A stretch of 64,000 nucleotides of DNA from Cryomorphaceae bacterium (GTDB lineage Bacteria > Bacteroidota > Bacteroidia > Flavobacteriales > ECT2AJA-044), in assembly GCA_017798125.1 (NCBI GenBank), contig CP059070.1, forward strand, positions 310,001 to 374,000, read 5' to 3'. A program made the translations under genes and the position numbers. How positions within the stretch are numbered: the stretch's first letter is position 1; each line of letters begins with the position of its first letter. Below, in pieces: positions 17,559 through 26,934 of this stretch. The notes under the pieces are model-generated. The model ran no database searches, was not told where the DNA came from, and was given only the letters and a program-made list of their open reading frames with translations.

Positions 17559-18796
17559 AACAAGTCCGCTTCCTCTTTTTCGCCGTTTTGATTTTCGCCC
17601 TCACGGGCGGATGCGGGGTTTCGAAAAACGCGCGCCTTCGGGATTCTACGAAGGCCCCTCAGGAAGCATTTGTCGACAGCATTCCCTTTACTTGGAAGTA
17701 CCAAAGTATTGTCATCCAGATTCATGTTCCCGGTGCCGGTCGGCCCTGGGACATGATCTTTGACACCGGTGCGAGCTATACGGTTCTCAATCAGACCAAT
17801 GTTCAAACCATCAGTATCCGGCAAGTTTCATCCGTAAGCATTGGCGACACCCATGGCCGTCGTCAATCTACACCGGTGTTCTTGCTGGATTCTGTGCGTT
17901 TGGGAAGCACCACTTTTACACATCATGCCGCCGTCGGGGTTCCTTACTCGGAAAACAGCATCCTCAGATGTGTCGCAGCTGATGGAATCCTAGGAGCCAA
18001 CTTGATGAAGAAGTTGCACTGGAAAATCGACTACCAGCGTCAGATGATCTACTTTGCCTCGGAGCGCCAACTGCTTCCGCCAGCTCCAAACGATGAAGGA
18101 ATTCAGTCCTTTAAATACATTGGGAGTCGCCCGCACATCACTCTAGACATCAACGGTTACGAAGTATCAAATGTCCTGATGGACACGGGGTACAACGGGT
18201 TCATGGACGGATCGCCCAAATTGGTCAATACCTTAAAGGACAGCAATGGCGTTTGGAGCTACTACCGGAAATTTGACGGAACCACCTTTGGTCTGTACGG
18301 TGTAGCACAGGACACCTTGTACTTGAGTCCAGAGAACCAACTCACATTAGCAGATGGAAGCATTTGGTCCTACGAGATGGAAATCCAAAGGGGATCCGGG
18401 GCCAAAATCGGAAACGATCTCTTCCGTCATTACGACCTATATTTCTTCTTCCCTGACGATCAGGTGCAATGGGTAGCTATAGATACCGTTCGGCACATGC
18501 CGTCGGAGCCCGGTTTTGGTCTGGGCATGATCTTGACGAATAAGGGCGTTGAAGTCCGAAGTATAACGGAAGGTGGACCTGCTGATCAAGCCGGCATCCA
18601 GCTGGGCGATGTGGTTGAGCGAGTCAATCAGATTCCCATTGCAGAATTCAAAGGGCGAAATTGCGATTTCTACGACTATATCCGGTCTTTTTCGGATGAT
18701 CAAACCACGCTGAAGCTCGGACTTCGAGAAAAAGGAAACTTCGAATTAGAAAAAGCCTACTTCCCCGTAATAACTTCGAAACCATCCGAGCCATGA
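17555..18796 (+). CDS. Aspartyl protease family lipoprotein with PDZ domain
   Basis: Envelope protein of 413 residues. A lipobox (LTGGC) ends the signal peptide near residue 20. Two retropepsin-like half-domains follow: the first has the catalytic IFDTGASYTVLN near residue 67 and a DGILGANLMKK segment near 140; the second has VLMDTGYNGFMDG near 208. A PDZ domain occupies the end (GVEVRSITEGGPADQAGIQ, GDVVERVNQIPI). The pepsin-like DTG pair suggests an active protease, although many such Bacteroidota proteins are uncharacterised. The start overlaps the previous stop (ATGA) and the end overlaps the next gene the same way, so four genes are translationally linked. Confidence 0.85.
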   Translation: MKQVRFLFFAVLIFALTGGCGVSKNARLRDSTKAPQEAFVDSIPFTWKYQSIVIQIHVPGAGRPWDMIFDTGASYTVLNQTNVQTISIRQVSSVSIGDTHGRRQSTPVFLLDSVRLGSTTFTHHAAVGVPYSENSILRCVAADGILGANLMKKLHWKIDYQRQMIYFASERQLLPPAPNDEGIQSFKYIGSRPHITLDINGYEVSNVLMDTGYNGFMDGSPKLVNTLKDSNGVWSYYRKFDGTTFGLYGVAQDTLYLSPENQLTLADGSIWSYEMEIQRGSGAKIGNDLFRHYDLYFFFPDDQVQWVAIDTVRHMPSEPGFGLGMILTNKGVEVRSITEGGPADQAGIQLGDVVERVNQIPIAEFKGRNCDFYDYIRSFSDDQTTLKLGLREKGNFELEKAYFPVITSKPSEP

Positions 18797-19575
18797 AACA
18801 TCTCTTCTTCTTGATTGCCTGCTTTAGTTTGACCATTGTTCAAGCGCAATTCCACGTACTTCATACAGAAGAATCGAATTTGGAAGGAACCGAGGTGAAG
18901 CGCTATTCAGAATTCTACTTCCACAGCCACTATCTGCGGATGGATACCCGAACTGGTGATGTCGTGGAACAGAGCGTTTTATTTGATCGGGAAGACCAAA
19001 CGGTCTACATGGTTGACCAAGGATCGAGAAAGTACTTTAAGCTGGACAAGGAAATTGCCGAAAGTTTGAAGGCGCAGATCGAGCAAATGAAAAAGATGGC
19101 CGAAGAGCGGATATCCTCTCTCCCTCCCGAGCAACAAGAAATGGCTCGGAAGATGATGGAGCAGCAGATGGGTAATATTGAAGCGGACTACGGCATTGAG
19201 CCGACCGGAAAAAAGAGTGAAATCAATTCCTACTCATGCGCAGAATACCTAATGACGGAGGACGATGAAGTTAAGCGCAAGATGTGGGTAGCCTCGTACG
19301 GCGATCTCGAAATTTCTAAAAAGGAAGTTCAATGTTTAGAGGACTTTAGTTCTCTCATGGCTTCTTTTGCTGAATCCATGGGCTCCAATCTCGGTGACAG
19401 CAACTTTCTCTATCAAGAAGAAATACAAGGACTTCCGATTCGCTCCATCGACTACGATTACGGTCAGCCCGCCGGTCAAAACAATATCGTTCGCGTAGAA
19501 ACCTATACTCCGGATCGGGACTTCTTTAAAATCCCTCCAGGGTTTACAGAGCAGAAACTCAACGGCCCTCAGTAA
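18793..19575 (+). CDS. DUF4412-like exported protein
   Basis: A 260-residue protein with a clear signal peptide (cleavage after IVQAQ, near residue 18). The mature part starts with beta-rich sequence (YSEFYFHSHYLRMDT) and has a Met/Gln/Glu-rich helix at about residues 95-125 (PPEQQEMARKMMEQQMGN). A second beta domain with one conserved-looking Cys (SYSCAEYLM) follows. This layout matches DUF4412 proteins, which are envelope proteins of unknown role in Bacteroidota. It overlaps both neighbours in the operon by four bases and one base. Confidence 0.7.
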   Translation: MKHLFFLIACFSLTIVQAQFHVLHTEESNLEGTEVKRYSEFYFHSHYLRMDTRTGDVVEQSVLFDREDQTVYMVDQGSRKYFKLDKEIAESLKAQIEQMKKMAEERISSLPPEQQEMARKMMEQQMGNIEADYGIEPTGKKSEINSYSCAEYLMTEDDEVKRKMWVASYGDLEISKKEVQCLEDFSSLMASFAESMGSNLGDSNFLYQEEIQGLPIRSIDYDYGQPAGQNNIVRVETYTPDRDFFKIPPGFTEQKLNGPQ

Positions 19576-20459
19576 TGCAAAAACGATTAATTCTTATTTG
19601 CCTGAGCCTTTCGCTCAGCTTGGGTGTACAGGCTCAGTTTGATCTTCAAGGGCACCGAGGTTGTCGAGGAATAATGCCCGAAAACAGCATTCCCGCTATG
19701 ATACGTGCCGTGGAGCTCGGGGTGACCACTCTCGAAATGGATGTGGTGATGAGCAAAGACGGGATGGTGCTGCTCAGTCACGAACCATGGATGAGCTCTG
19801 GCATTTGCCTGGATCAGGAGGGTGAGGAAATACAAGACGATCCCAAGCGCTTTTCTATCTACGGGATGACCTATGAAGAAGTGAGGACCTTTGACTGCGG
19901 TAGTAAACCTAATGAGCGTTTTCCGGAGCAGGATCTTCAGGAATCACCAAAGCCTTCGCTGCAAGAAGTACTGGATACCGTCGCAGCCTACTGTGAAGAG
20001 CAAGATCTACCATTGCCCATGGTCAATATCGAAACGAAAATCACGCCGGAAGGTGATGGAGTATTCCATCCAAGTCCGGAGATTTTGGTCAAAGAGATTG
20101 CGGAAGTCGTGAATAACTCTCCGTTCAAAAAACTCATGTACTTGCAATCCTTTGACCCGCGAAGTTTGGAAGTGGCGCACGACACGCAATCGGATTGGAA
20201 ACTGGTGTTGCTGATAGAAAAAGAGCGGGACGTTAAAAAGGCCCTGGAAAGTTTGAGCTTTAAACCCGATGTCTACAGTCCATTCTTCGAACTTCTAGAC
20301 AAAGACGCGGTAAACTACCTGCATGATCAGGAAATCAAGGTCATCCCATGGACGGTCAATTTTCAGGTGTACGCCGAAGTAATGCGGGATATGGGAGTGG
20401 ATGGATTAATCACAGACTATCCAGATCGCATTTCACTTGAGTCCTTGGGTCTGGAATAA
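19575..20459 (+). CDS. Glycerophosphodiester phosphodiesterase family protein
   Basis: Exported GDPD enzyme of 294 residues; signal peptide to about GVQAQ (residue 21). It hydrolyses glycerophosphodiesters to glycerol-3-phosphate and an alcohol, acting in the periplasm. The TIM-barrel motifs are present: [13 protein letters not shown] near residue 26 (catalytic His and Arg), [18 protein letters not shown] near residue 54 (metal Glu and Asp, second catalytic His), NIETK near 150 and QSFDPRSL near 192. [11 protein letters not shown] closes the barrel. It is the last gene of the operon and overlaps the convergent queG gene by 27 bases. It could supply phosphate or glycerol-3-phosphate from lipid headgroups. 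Confidence 0.92.
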   Translation: MQKRLILICLSLSLSLGVQAQFDLQGHRGCRGIMPENSIPAMIRAVELGVTTLEMDVVMSKDGMVLLSHEPWMSSGICLDQEGEEIQDDPKRFSIYGMTYEEVRTFDCGSKPNERFPEQDLQESPKPSLQEVLDTVAAYCEEQDLPLPMVNIETKITPEGDGVFHPSPEILVKEIAEVVNNSPFKKLMYLQSFDPRSLEVAHDTQSDWKLVLLIEKERDVKKALESLSFKPDVYSPFFELLDKDAVNYLHDQEIKVIPWTVNFQVYAEVMRDMGVDGLITDYPDRISLESLGLE

Positions 20460-21380
20460 GTACTCGATGTTGCGCTTGAGGCCGGTAAACTTGGTTCTCT
20501 TTACCGCAGACTTTTTGAAGATCTCATTAAAGGTATCGGCTGTAAGTTCCTTCCATTCCGCTTTGTTCAACCGCAATAAATCAGGATGAGGCTCAAATGC
20601 GGGTTCTTGATGCGGCTTGGAAAAGCGATTCCATGGACACACGTCTTGGCAAACATCACATCCGAACATCCAGTTGTCGAACTGATCACCCAAGCCTTCT
20701 GGGAGCGCTCCCTTGAGCTCAATGGTGTAATGCGAAATACACTTACTCCCATCCACAACGTAGGGTTCAACTATTGCTTGAGTTGGGCAGGCGTCGATGC
20801 ACTTAGTACAGGTTCCGCAGTAGTCATTTATGGGCTCATCGGCCGGTAGCTCCAAGTCGCAAATAATCTCCGCTATAAAGAAAAAGGAGCCGGCCTTGGG
20901 GTGAATAATGTTGGTGTTCTTTCCCATCCACCCGAGTCCCGATTTCAGCGCCCACGCTTTGTCCAATACCGGTGCGGAGTCGACAAATACGCGTCCGTCG
21001 ATATCGCCGAAGGCCTCCCGTATCGAAGCCAATAACTCCTTGAGCTTATCCTTGAGCACAAAATGGTAATCGGTCCCGTAGGCGTATTGGGAAATCTTCG
21101 GGGCTTCGGGATCTTCTTGCTTGCTGCGCGTGAAGTAATTGAAGGTCATTGAAATCACCGACTTCGCTCCTGGAACGAGCTTTCGAGGGTCTAATCTCTT
21201 GTCAAAGTGATTCTCCATGTAGGACATAGAGCCGTGCATGCCCTTTTGAAGCCATTTTTCGAGCCTTGGAGCCTCTTCCTCCAAAAAATCAGCTACTGAT
21301 ATGCCGCAACCCATAAAACCGAGTCTGGCGGCCTCTTCTTTGATGAATCGTGCCCGCTCCTTGGGATTCGGGCGCGCCAT
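20433..21380 (-). CDS. queG: Epoxyqueuosine reductase
   Basis: A 315-residue cobalamin-dependent iron-sulfur enzyme that reduces epoxyqueuosine in tRNA to queuosine, the last step of the pathway. An N-terminal cobalamin-binding domain (residues 1-170, [40 protein letters not shown]) precedes the ferredoxin-like part. The two [4Fe-4S] motifs are [13 protein letters not shown] near residue 188 and [11 protein letters not shown] near 237. The length is the short form without the C-terminal HEAT repeats. The ATG overlaps the ruvB stop (TAATG), so the two genes form a coupled pair. Confidence 0.95.
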   Translation of the reverse strand: MARPNPKERARFIKEEAARLGFMGCGISVADFLEEEAPRLEKWLQKGMHGSMSYMENHFDKRLDPRKLVPGAKSVISMTFNYFTRSKQEDPEAPKISQYAYGTDYHFVLKDKLKELLASIREAFGDIDGRVFVDSAPVLDKAWALKSGLGWMGKNTNIIHPKAGSFFFIAEIICDLELPADEPINDYCGTCTKCIDACPTQAIVEPYVVDGSKCISHYTIELKGALPEGLGDQFDNWMFGCDVCQDVCPWNRFSKPHQEPAFEPHPDLLRLNKAEWKELTADTFNEIFKKSAVKRTKFTGLKRNIEYLFQTQGLK

Positions 21381-22402
21381 TAGAAAAGAGCGTTTTGGTC
21401 GCCCCCTGGCTTCAGACCAAGGTGGGTATAGGCCAATTCGGTGACTTGACGACCACGCGGAGTGCGCATGAGGTAGCCCTGTTGTATGAGGAAGGGTTCA
21501 TACACCTCTTCCAAGGTGCCTGCATTTTCTCCAACGGCCGTAGCAATGGTATTGAGTCCGACGGGCCCTCCCTTAAATTTTTCAATCATGGTGGAAAGGA
21601 TGCGGTTATCCATTTCATCCAGTCCATGTTGATCCACATTCAACGCTCCCAGGGCGTGTTGCGCAATGGCGATGTCAATGGACCCATTCCCCTTTACCTC
21701 GGCAAAGTCGCGAACACGTCTCAAAAGTGCGTTAGCGATTCGAGGAGTACCTCGGCTGCGTCCGGCAATCTCAACGGCGGCTTCATCCGTCATTGGGACA
21801 TCCAGAATTTCAGCGGATCTGTGGACTATGTGGGTCAACAACTCCACATCGTAGTATTGGAGTCGGCTATTGATTCCGAAACGCGCACGCAAAGGTGAAG
21901 TAAGCAATCCACTTCGGGTGGTTGCGCCGATAAGGGTGAAGGGATTTAAGTTGATTTGAACGGTCCGCGCATTCGGTCCGCTGTCGATCATAATGTCAAT
22001 CTTGAAGTCCTCCATGGCCGAATAGAGGTATTCCTCAATGACAGAGGACATGCGATGGATTTCGTCGATGAAGAGCACGTCGCGATCTTCTAGGTTGGTC
22101 AGAAGTCCAGCTAAGTCGCCTGGCTTGTCCAGGACGGGTCCACTGGTGACCTTGATGTTGACCCCGAGCTCGTTGGCAATGATGTGGGCCAAGGTTGTTT
22201 TCCCAAGGCCAGGAGGCCCGTGAAGTAGAACGTGGTCCAATGCATCTCCTCTACGGTTCGATGCCTCGACGAAAACTTCCAGATTTTCCGTGACTTGCCG
22301 CTGTCCCGCAAATTCGCCGAATCCCTTCGGCCGTAGGGCCCGATCTAACTCCTGTTCTTCCGAACTCCAATCCTCGCCGGTAGCGTCCAAATGCTCATTC
22401 AT
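21380..22402 (-). CDS. ruvB: Holliday junction branch migration helicase RuvB
   Basis: AAA+ motor of the RuvABC complex, 340 residues, which drives branch migration of Holliday junctions in recombinational repair. The Walker A motif GPPGLGKTT is at residues 62-70 and Walker B LFIDEIHR near 110. Sensor 1 (GATTRSG) is near 158, and the arginine-finger region and a C-terminal winged helix ([18 protein letters not shown]) follow. Length and order match the family. ruvA and ruvC are not in the window. queG follows with a one-base overlap. Confidence 0.97.
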   Translation of the reverse strand: MNEHLDATGEDWSSEEQELDRALRPKGFGEFAGQRQVTENLEVFVEASNRRGDALDHVLLHGPPGLGKTTLAHIIANELGVNIKVTSGPVLDKPGDLAGLLTNLEDRDVLFIDEIHRMSSVIEEYLYSAMEDFKIDIMIDSGPNARTVQINLNPFTLIGATTRSGLLTSPLRARFGINSRLQYYDVELLTHIVHRSAEILDVPMTDEAAVEIAGRSRGTPRIANALLRRVRDFAEVKGNGSIDIAIAQHALGALNVDQHGLDEMDNRILSTMIEKFKGGPVGLNTIATAVGENAGTLEEVYEPFLIQQGYLMRTPRGRQVTELAYTHLGLKPGGDQNALF

Positions 22403-22451
22403 AGGGTTCTAAGGTAAGGCAAATTCCCGCATCGCGCCGTGAGGCGCAGGC

Positions 22452-22487
22452 CAAAAAAAAGCTTCCCCTCTGGATGGAGGGGAAGCT
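22452..22487 (-). terminator. Rho-independent terminator of the candidate small RNA
   Basis: On the minus strand, AGCTTCCCCTC pairs with GAGGGGAAGCT around a short loop and is followed by eight T residues (plus-strand A-run at 22453-22460). It points away from the coxA end towards ruvB. Confidence 0.88.
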
Positions 22488-22583
22488 ACCAATCTAATGA
22501 TCTATTAACCCAAACTAAACCTTGACTGGCGGTTAGTAAGAGAAACTGATGGAGACAAAGAAAATAACACTCTTTACTAACCT
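22459..22583 (-). ncRNA. Candidate small RNA between ruvB and the respiratory operon
   Basis: About 125 bases without an open reading frame, with its own full promoter (22590-22621) and its own strong terminator (stem 22460-22487). A perfect 9-bp inverted repeat (22531-22539 with 22574-22582) would fold the 5' half into a long hairpin starting at the first transcribed base. The respiratory operon upstream is already closed by another terminator at 22657-22690, so this segment is a separate transcription unit. No known RNA family was recognised; 6S RNA or an unknown regulatory RNA are possible. The 5' end is estimated from the -7 box. Confidence 0.55.
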
Positions 22584-22589
22584 ATGACT

Positions 22590-22621
22590 CAAATGTAGGT
22601 GGGGGTGACTTAGGTCACAAA
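22590..22621 (-). promoter_or_regulatory. Full Bacteroidota promoter for the candidate small RNA
   Basis: On the minus strand TTTG (22618-22621), a 20-base spacer and TACATTTG (22590-22597) match the consensus exactly. The spacer contains a GTGA-N6-TCAC palindrome at 22606-22619. Confidence 0.7.
22606..22619. promoter_or_regulatory. CRP/FNR-like palindrome GTGA-N6-TCAC
   Basis: GTGACTTAGGTCAC is a palindrome with half-sites GTGA and TCAC, as bound by CRP/FNR-family regulators. It lies between the -33 and -7 boxes of the small-RNA promoter, a position where a bound protein would block RNA polymerase. A second site of the same form is at 62970-62983. Confidence 0.45.
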
Positions 22622-22656
22622 CCGAGATTCAGCAAAAATCACACATTCGACTTATA

Positions 22657-22690
22657 GAAAAACAAAAACTCCCGCCATTTAGCGGGAGTT
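22657..22690 (-). terminator. Terminator of the act-cox operon
   Basis: On the minus strand AACTCCCGC pairs with GCGGGAGTT around a 6-base loop and is followed by a T-rich run (TTTTGTTTTTC). It lies 33 bases after the coxA stop codon and closes the eight-gene respiratory operon. Confidence 0.9.
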
Positions 22691-22722
22691 CTGTGGTCTT
22701 TTGAATCACTGAGTGACCCATT

Positions 22723-24480
22723 TTAGTGCACTTCTTCGCCTTCTTGAAGGGGTACCGTTTGTGGTACAAAATCATCCTCCATTCCAGGCTTACTGTAGTC
22801 ATACGCCCAACGGTGTACTTCTGGAATTTCTCCAGGCCAGTTTCCGTGGATGTGCTCTACTGGAGTTGTCCACTCGAGCGTATTCGCTTTCCATGGGTTC
22901 TGTGTCGCCTTCTTACCGCGAGCAATGCTGTACAAGAAGTTGAACAAGAAGATCGCTTGAGCAGCAGCACTCAGAATAGCGAACATGGTCACCAGTACAT
23001 TGATGTCGGTCAAGTTGTCGAACATCGGGAAGGCCGTGTTGCTGTAGTAACGACGTGGCACACCCGCAAGACCGAGGAAGTGCATCGGGAAGAATACTCC
23101 GTAGGCGCCTACAAAGGTCAGCCAGAAGTGCCAGTATCCCATTTGCTTGTTCATCATCTTACCGAAAAGTTTCGGGAACCAATGATATACCCCCGCGAAC
23201 ATTCCGAAGATCGCGGACAGTCCCATTACGATGTGGAAGTGAGCTACTACGAAGTAGGTATCGTGTACGTTGATGTCCAAGGCGTTATCTCCAAGGATCA
23301 ATCCAGTCAATCCACCAGAAATAAACGTTGAAACCAATCCGATGGAGAACAACATTGCCGGTGTAAAGCGAATGTTTCCTTTCCAAAGGGTGGTGATGTA
23401 GTTAAAGGCTTTTACCGCTGAAGGAATCGCAATCAAAAGGGTCGTGAAGGTAAAGACAGAGCCCAAGAAGGGGTTCATACCCGTGATGAACATGTGGTGT
23501 CCCCATACGATAAACGACAAGAAGGCAATCGCCAAAATAGATCCTACCATCGCGCGGTATCCAAAGATGGGCTTACGCGCATTGGTCGAAATAATCTCTG
23601 AAGTAATTCCCAAGGCAGGCAAGAGAACGATGTATACCTCAGGGTGACCCAAGAACCAGAACAGGTGTTGGAACAATACAGGGGAACCACCATTGTTGGT
23701 CAATACCTCTCCTTGAATCATGATATCGCTCAAGTAGAAGCTCGTTCCCATCGAACGGTCAAACAACAACAGAAGCGCTGCAGACAACAATACAGGGAAT
23801 GAAAGGATACCGATGATTGCGGTTACGAAGAAGGCCCAAATCGTCAATGGAAGACGAGTCATGGACATTCCTTTCGTACGCAAATTTAATACAGTTACTA
23901 CGTAGTTCAAAGCTCCCAATAATGAGCTCGCAATGAACAAGGTCATACTCACCAACCACAAGGTCATTCCCATTCCTGATCCAGGAATAGCCTGAGGAAG
24001 AGCAGAAAGTGGTGGGTAAATGGTCCATCCTGCTGAAGCAGGTCCTCCAGTCACGAATAAGGAGGTCACCATGACTACTGAACTCGCAAAGAAGAACCAG
24101 TAGGAAAGCATGTTGATAAAGCCACTGGCCATATCACGAGCTCCAATTTGCAATGGAATCAAAAGGTTAGAGAATGTCCCGGATAATCCCGCTGTCAATA
24201 CAAAGAAGACCATGATGGTACCGTGGATGGTCACCAAGGCCAAATAGATATTGGGGTCCATGACACCATCCGGTGCCCATTTACCTAAGAAGGTTTCGAG
24301 GATAGGGAAACTCTCCCCTGGCCAAGCCAATTGTAGACGGAAAAATACGGACATAACCAATCCGATAAGTCCCATCAACAATCCTGTAATCAGGAATTGC
24401 TTGGCAATCATTTTGTGGTCCATCGTGAAAACGTACTTCGTGATGAACGTTTCTTCGTGATGTGCGTGATCGTGAGCCAT
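22723..24480 (-). CDS. ctaD: Cytochrome c oxidase subunit I
   Basis: Catalytic subunit of an aa3-type haem-copper oxygen reductase, 585 residues with twelve or more membrane helices. The CuB/haem ligands are visible: GHPEVYIVLLPALG (His and the cross-linked Tyr), WGHHMFITGM (two His) and HDTYFVVAHFHIVMG (haem ligands). An early His in TIHGTIMVFF fits the low-spin haem. The long N-terminus (HDHAHHEETFITKYVF) and C-terminal soluble tail are as in other Bacteroidota. It is the last gene of the act-cox operon, 23 bases after coxB. No separate subunit III or IV follows, as the terminator lies at 22667. Confidence 0.96.
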   Translation of the reverse strand: MAHDHAHHEETFITKYVFTMDHKMIAKQFLITGLLMGLIGLVMSVFFRLQLAWPGESFPILETFLGKWAPDGVMDPNIYLALVTIHGTIMVFFVLTAGLSGTFSNLLIPLQIGARDMASGFINMLSYWFFFASSVVMVTSLFVTGGPASAGWTIYPPLSALPQAIPGSGMGMTLWLVSMTLFIASSLLGALNYVVTVLNLRTKGMSMTRLPLTIWAFFVTAIIGILSFPVLLSAALLLLFDRSMGTSFYLSDIMIQGEVLTNNGGSPVLFQHLFWFLGHPEVYIVLLPALGITSEIISTNARKPIFGYRAMVGSILAIAFLSFIVWGHHMFITGMNPFLGSVFTFTTLLIAIPSAVKAFNYITTLWKGNIRFTPAMLFSIGLVSTFISGGLTGLILGDNALDINVHDTYFVVAHFHIVMGLSAIFGMFAGVYHWFPKLFGKMMNKQMGYWHFWLTFVGAYGVFFPMHFLGLAGVPRRYYSNTAFPMFDNLTDINVLVTMFAILSAAAQAIFLFNFLYSIARGKKATQNPWKANTLEWTTPVEHIHGNWPGEIPEVHRWAYDYSKPGMEDDFVPQTVPLQEGEEVH

Positions 24481-24503
24481 AATCAGTGTTTGATATCGGT
24501 ATT

Positions 24504-25472
24504 TTAACTATTCGCTAACGGAGTTTGTTCGCTCAGCCAACGGTCATATTCTTCTTGTGAAACAACCTTGATGGTCATTTGCATATTATAGTGCGCCGCA
24601 CCGCAAATCTTGTTACAAAGTAGGATGTAATCGAACTCCGGATTGCTGGTCTCTTGACGCATTTGTTCCGTAGTCTTGGTCGGCGTGAAGGCAAACTGAG
24701 TATTCATTCCAGGAACACAGTTCATCTGCACACGGAAGTGTGGGAAGTACGCCGAGTGCAAAACATCCTGACTGCGGAACTTAAAGAGCATAGGTTGATT
24801 GACCGGAAGTACAATCTCACCTCTGCCGATGAAGTCGTCTTGTCCGAACTCATCTTCCATGTTCACCCCAACGATGTTCGCTCCTTCGATGTTACGAACA
24901 TTTGCTTCACCCAGGATTCCATCTTCTCCAGTATAACGTGCTGTCCAGTCAAACTGACGAGCGTAAAACTCGACTACTTGAGCATCGCTGGTGTCCTTGT
25001 TCACAATTCCAGACCAAGTCTTGAGACCGTATACAATGAGTACGGTCAATACGATGGCTGGAATAGCGGTCCACACCAACTCTAGTTTGTTGTTATGTGA
25101 CACGTATGATGCCGTGTTCCCTTCCTTACCTCTGTAGCGGTAAGCAAACCAGAACAACAACGGCTGGGTTATAAAGAATACGATGATGATAATTCCCATA
25201 GTGATGGCCATGAGGTTATCGATCTGAACACCGTGCTCAGAAGAGGCACCTGGAAGCATTAAGTGATCCCATTTAGCCCACATCCACAAGAACGATCCCA
25301 TCATGCCGACCATGAATAAGAACATCAGCATGGCTTGATTGCGGTTGTCCTTGTTGGTCACCGCATTCGTATTTCCTCCGCGAAGTTCGCTGGTCAATTC
25401 CATGATGCGCACCACCTGAACGACGGCAGCAACAACTAAAACGACAGCGACTATGATTAATACTTGAGTCAT
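24504..25472 (-). CDS. ctaC: Cytochrome c oxidase subunit II
   Basis: Electron-entry subunit of the oxidase, 322 residues. Three hydrophobic segments lie at about residues 3-22, 48-66 and 85-110, then another at 135-155. A periplasmic cupredoxin domain follows. The CuA site reads LLCNKICGAAHYNM near residue 285 (Cys-x3-Cys-x3-His-x2-Met), with the partner His in DVLHSAYFPHFRVQMN near 232. No haem c motif is present, so it receives electrons from a cytochrome c or directly from the alternative complex III. The first membrane segment before the usual two is a Bacteroidota-type N-terminal extension. Confidence 0.95.
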   Translation of the reverse strand: MTQVLIIVAVVLVVAAVVQVVRIMELTSELRGGNTNAVTNKDNRNQAMLMFLFMVGMMGSFLWMWAKWDHLMLPGASSEHGVQIDNLMAITMGIIIIVFFITQPLLFWFAYRYRGKEGNTASYVSHNNKLELVWTAIPAIVLTVLIVYGLKTWSGIVNKDTSDAQVVEFYARQFDWTARYTGEDGILGEANVRNIEGANIVGVNMEDEFGQDDFIGRGEIVLPVNQPMLFKFRSQDVLHSAYFPHFRVQMNCVPGMNTQFAFTPTKTTEQMRQETSNPEFDYILLCNKICGAAHYNMQMTIKVVSQEEYDRWLSEQTPLANS

Positions 25473-25490
25473 TTCTTAGCTCTATATCAA

Positions 25491-26927
25491 TTAAATATGG
25501 TGCAATTCGCTCTCTTTCAACATCGGGTGATTCTTCTGAATCAACGGAGCCTTAGACAACGTGTTGAACACAACCAAAATGAACAGACCGGAGTAACCGG
25601 CAAGACCACCGAGTTCTACGATTCCGAAGTGCCATCCGTCCTTCATGGTTCCTGGCATGATCATGCAGAAGAAGTCGAGCCAGTGACCGAAAAGAATAAT
25701 TATACCAGCGGTAATCAAGAACCCAAAGTTTCGTTTGGAGTCTCTACTCATCAGTACCAATAACGGCATGATAAAGTTCAAGACCAATGCCATGAAAAAT
25801 GGCACTTTATAATCGTCAAAGCGAGCCATGTAATAAGTTACCTCTTCCGGGATGTTCGCATACCAGATCAACATGAACTGGCTGAACCACAAGTACGTCC
25901 AGAATACGCTAAAGGCAAACATGAACTTACCCAAATCGTGAATGTGGTTTTCATTCAAGGTCTCCAAGTATCCGTGACGTTTGAGGTAAACGGCAATCAT
26001 GGTCATGACCGTCAATCCGCTCACAAACATTGAAGCAAAAACATACCAGCCAAATAGCGTGCTGAACCAGTGGGTATCGATGGACATAATCCAATCCCAA
26101 GCCATGGTTGAGCTCGTTACCGCGAAAAAGACCGTGAAAATGGCCGAGATCTTTACACTCTTGCGGTAGTTGTCCATTCCTCCTACTTCGTCTTCACGTA
26201 AACTCAACTTTCGAAGCAGACGAGTTGCCCAGATCCATCCGAGTAGATAGATAATTGCGCGAAGAATAAAGAATCCAAAATTCAAAAACGGAGTTTTACC
26301 GGCAATGATGGAATCGTAGTGCGGGTTTTCAATGACTTCTTCCCCGTCCATTCCTTCATAATCTGCAGCGTACATATGATGACCGCTACCGTGATCGTCG
26401 CCATGAGTCTCTTCACCGTGGCTATCGTGGTGAGCTTCCTCGCCGTGACCTTCACCGTGATCATCTCCATGTGCTTCTTCACCGTGACCGTCACCATGCG
26501 CTTCTTCGCCATGCGCTTCTTCACCGTGATCTCCACCGTGATGCATCATTGCTGCTTCGTGCTCTCTGAGCTCAGCAACGGTTACCTCTTCGGTGGTAAT
26601 GAAGGTATCCATCCAGTGATACATGTGGTGCAAGTGCATACCACCTGCAACGATAATCACAATCATGATTCCACCAGTAATGGGCAAAAAGCTTCCCATG
26701 GCTTGCATGATCCGATTCACCTGAACCGACCATCCTGCCTGAGCGATGTATTGAATCCCCAAGAAAAAGGTTCCAATCAAGGAAATTCCCAAGAAGAAAA
26801 TATTGTTGACCATCAACGCTGGCCACGCACGATGTGCATCTGCAATAAATCCATAACCGAGGGCCAAAACACCGACCGCGATTAGGATGTAAGCAAATCT
26901 TTTCAGTTTAGCAGTTACTTCAAACAT
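25491..26927 (-). CDS. actF: Alternative complex III membrane subunit ActF with His-rich loop
   Basis: Membrane subunit of the quinol:cytochrome c/oxidoreductase alternative complex III, 478 residues and about ten helices. The core resembles other Bacteroidota ActF proteins (DWIMSIDTHWFSTLFGWYVF, FWTYLWFSQFMLIWYANIPEE). Unusual is an insert at about residues 125-190. It is made almost only of His, Gly, Glu, Asp and Ala in repeats such as HGEEAHGDDHG, encoded at about 26375-26550, and lies between membrane segments. The antisense of this low-complexity stretch gives spurious reading frames. It is the sixth act gene and precedes coxB by 18 bases. Confidence 0.92.
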   Translation of the reverse strand: MFEVTAKLKRFAYILIAVGVLALGYGFIADAHRAWPALMVNNIFFLGISLIGTFFLGIQYIAQAGWSVQVNRIMQAMGSFLPITGGIMIVIIVAGGMHLHHMYHWMDTFITTEEVTVAELREHEAAMMHHGGDHGEEAHGEEAHGDGHGEEAHGDDHGEGHGEEAHHDSHGEETHGDDHGSGHHMYAADYEGMDGEEVIENPHYDSIIAGKTPFLNFGFFILRAIIYLLGWIWATRLLRKLSLREDEVGGMDNYRKSVKISAIFTVFFAVTSSTMAWDWIMSIDTHWFSTLFGWYVFASMFVSGLTVMTMIAVYLKRHGYLETLNENHIHDLGKFMFAFSVFWTYLWFSQFMLIWYANIPEEVTYYMARFDDYKVPFFMALVLNFIMPLLVLMSRDSKRNFGFLITAGIIILFGHWLDFFCMIMPGTMKDGWHFGIVELGGLAGYSGLFILVVFNTLSKAPLIQKNHPMLKESELHHI

Positions 26928-26934
26928 AGCCGTC

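Noticed and set aside
26370-26555. Possible CRISPR-like or tandem-repeat array
   Set aside because: The periodic DNA is coding sequence for the His-rich loop; there are no unique spacers.
26282-26885. Long frames on both strands opposite and within the His-rich part of actF
   Set aside because: They arise from the low-complexity repeat coding for His, Gly and Glu; the actF frame has clear family matches.
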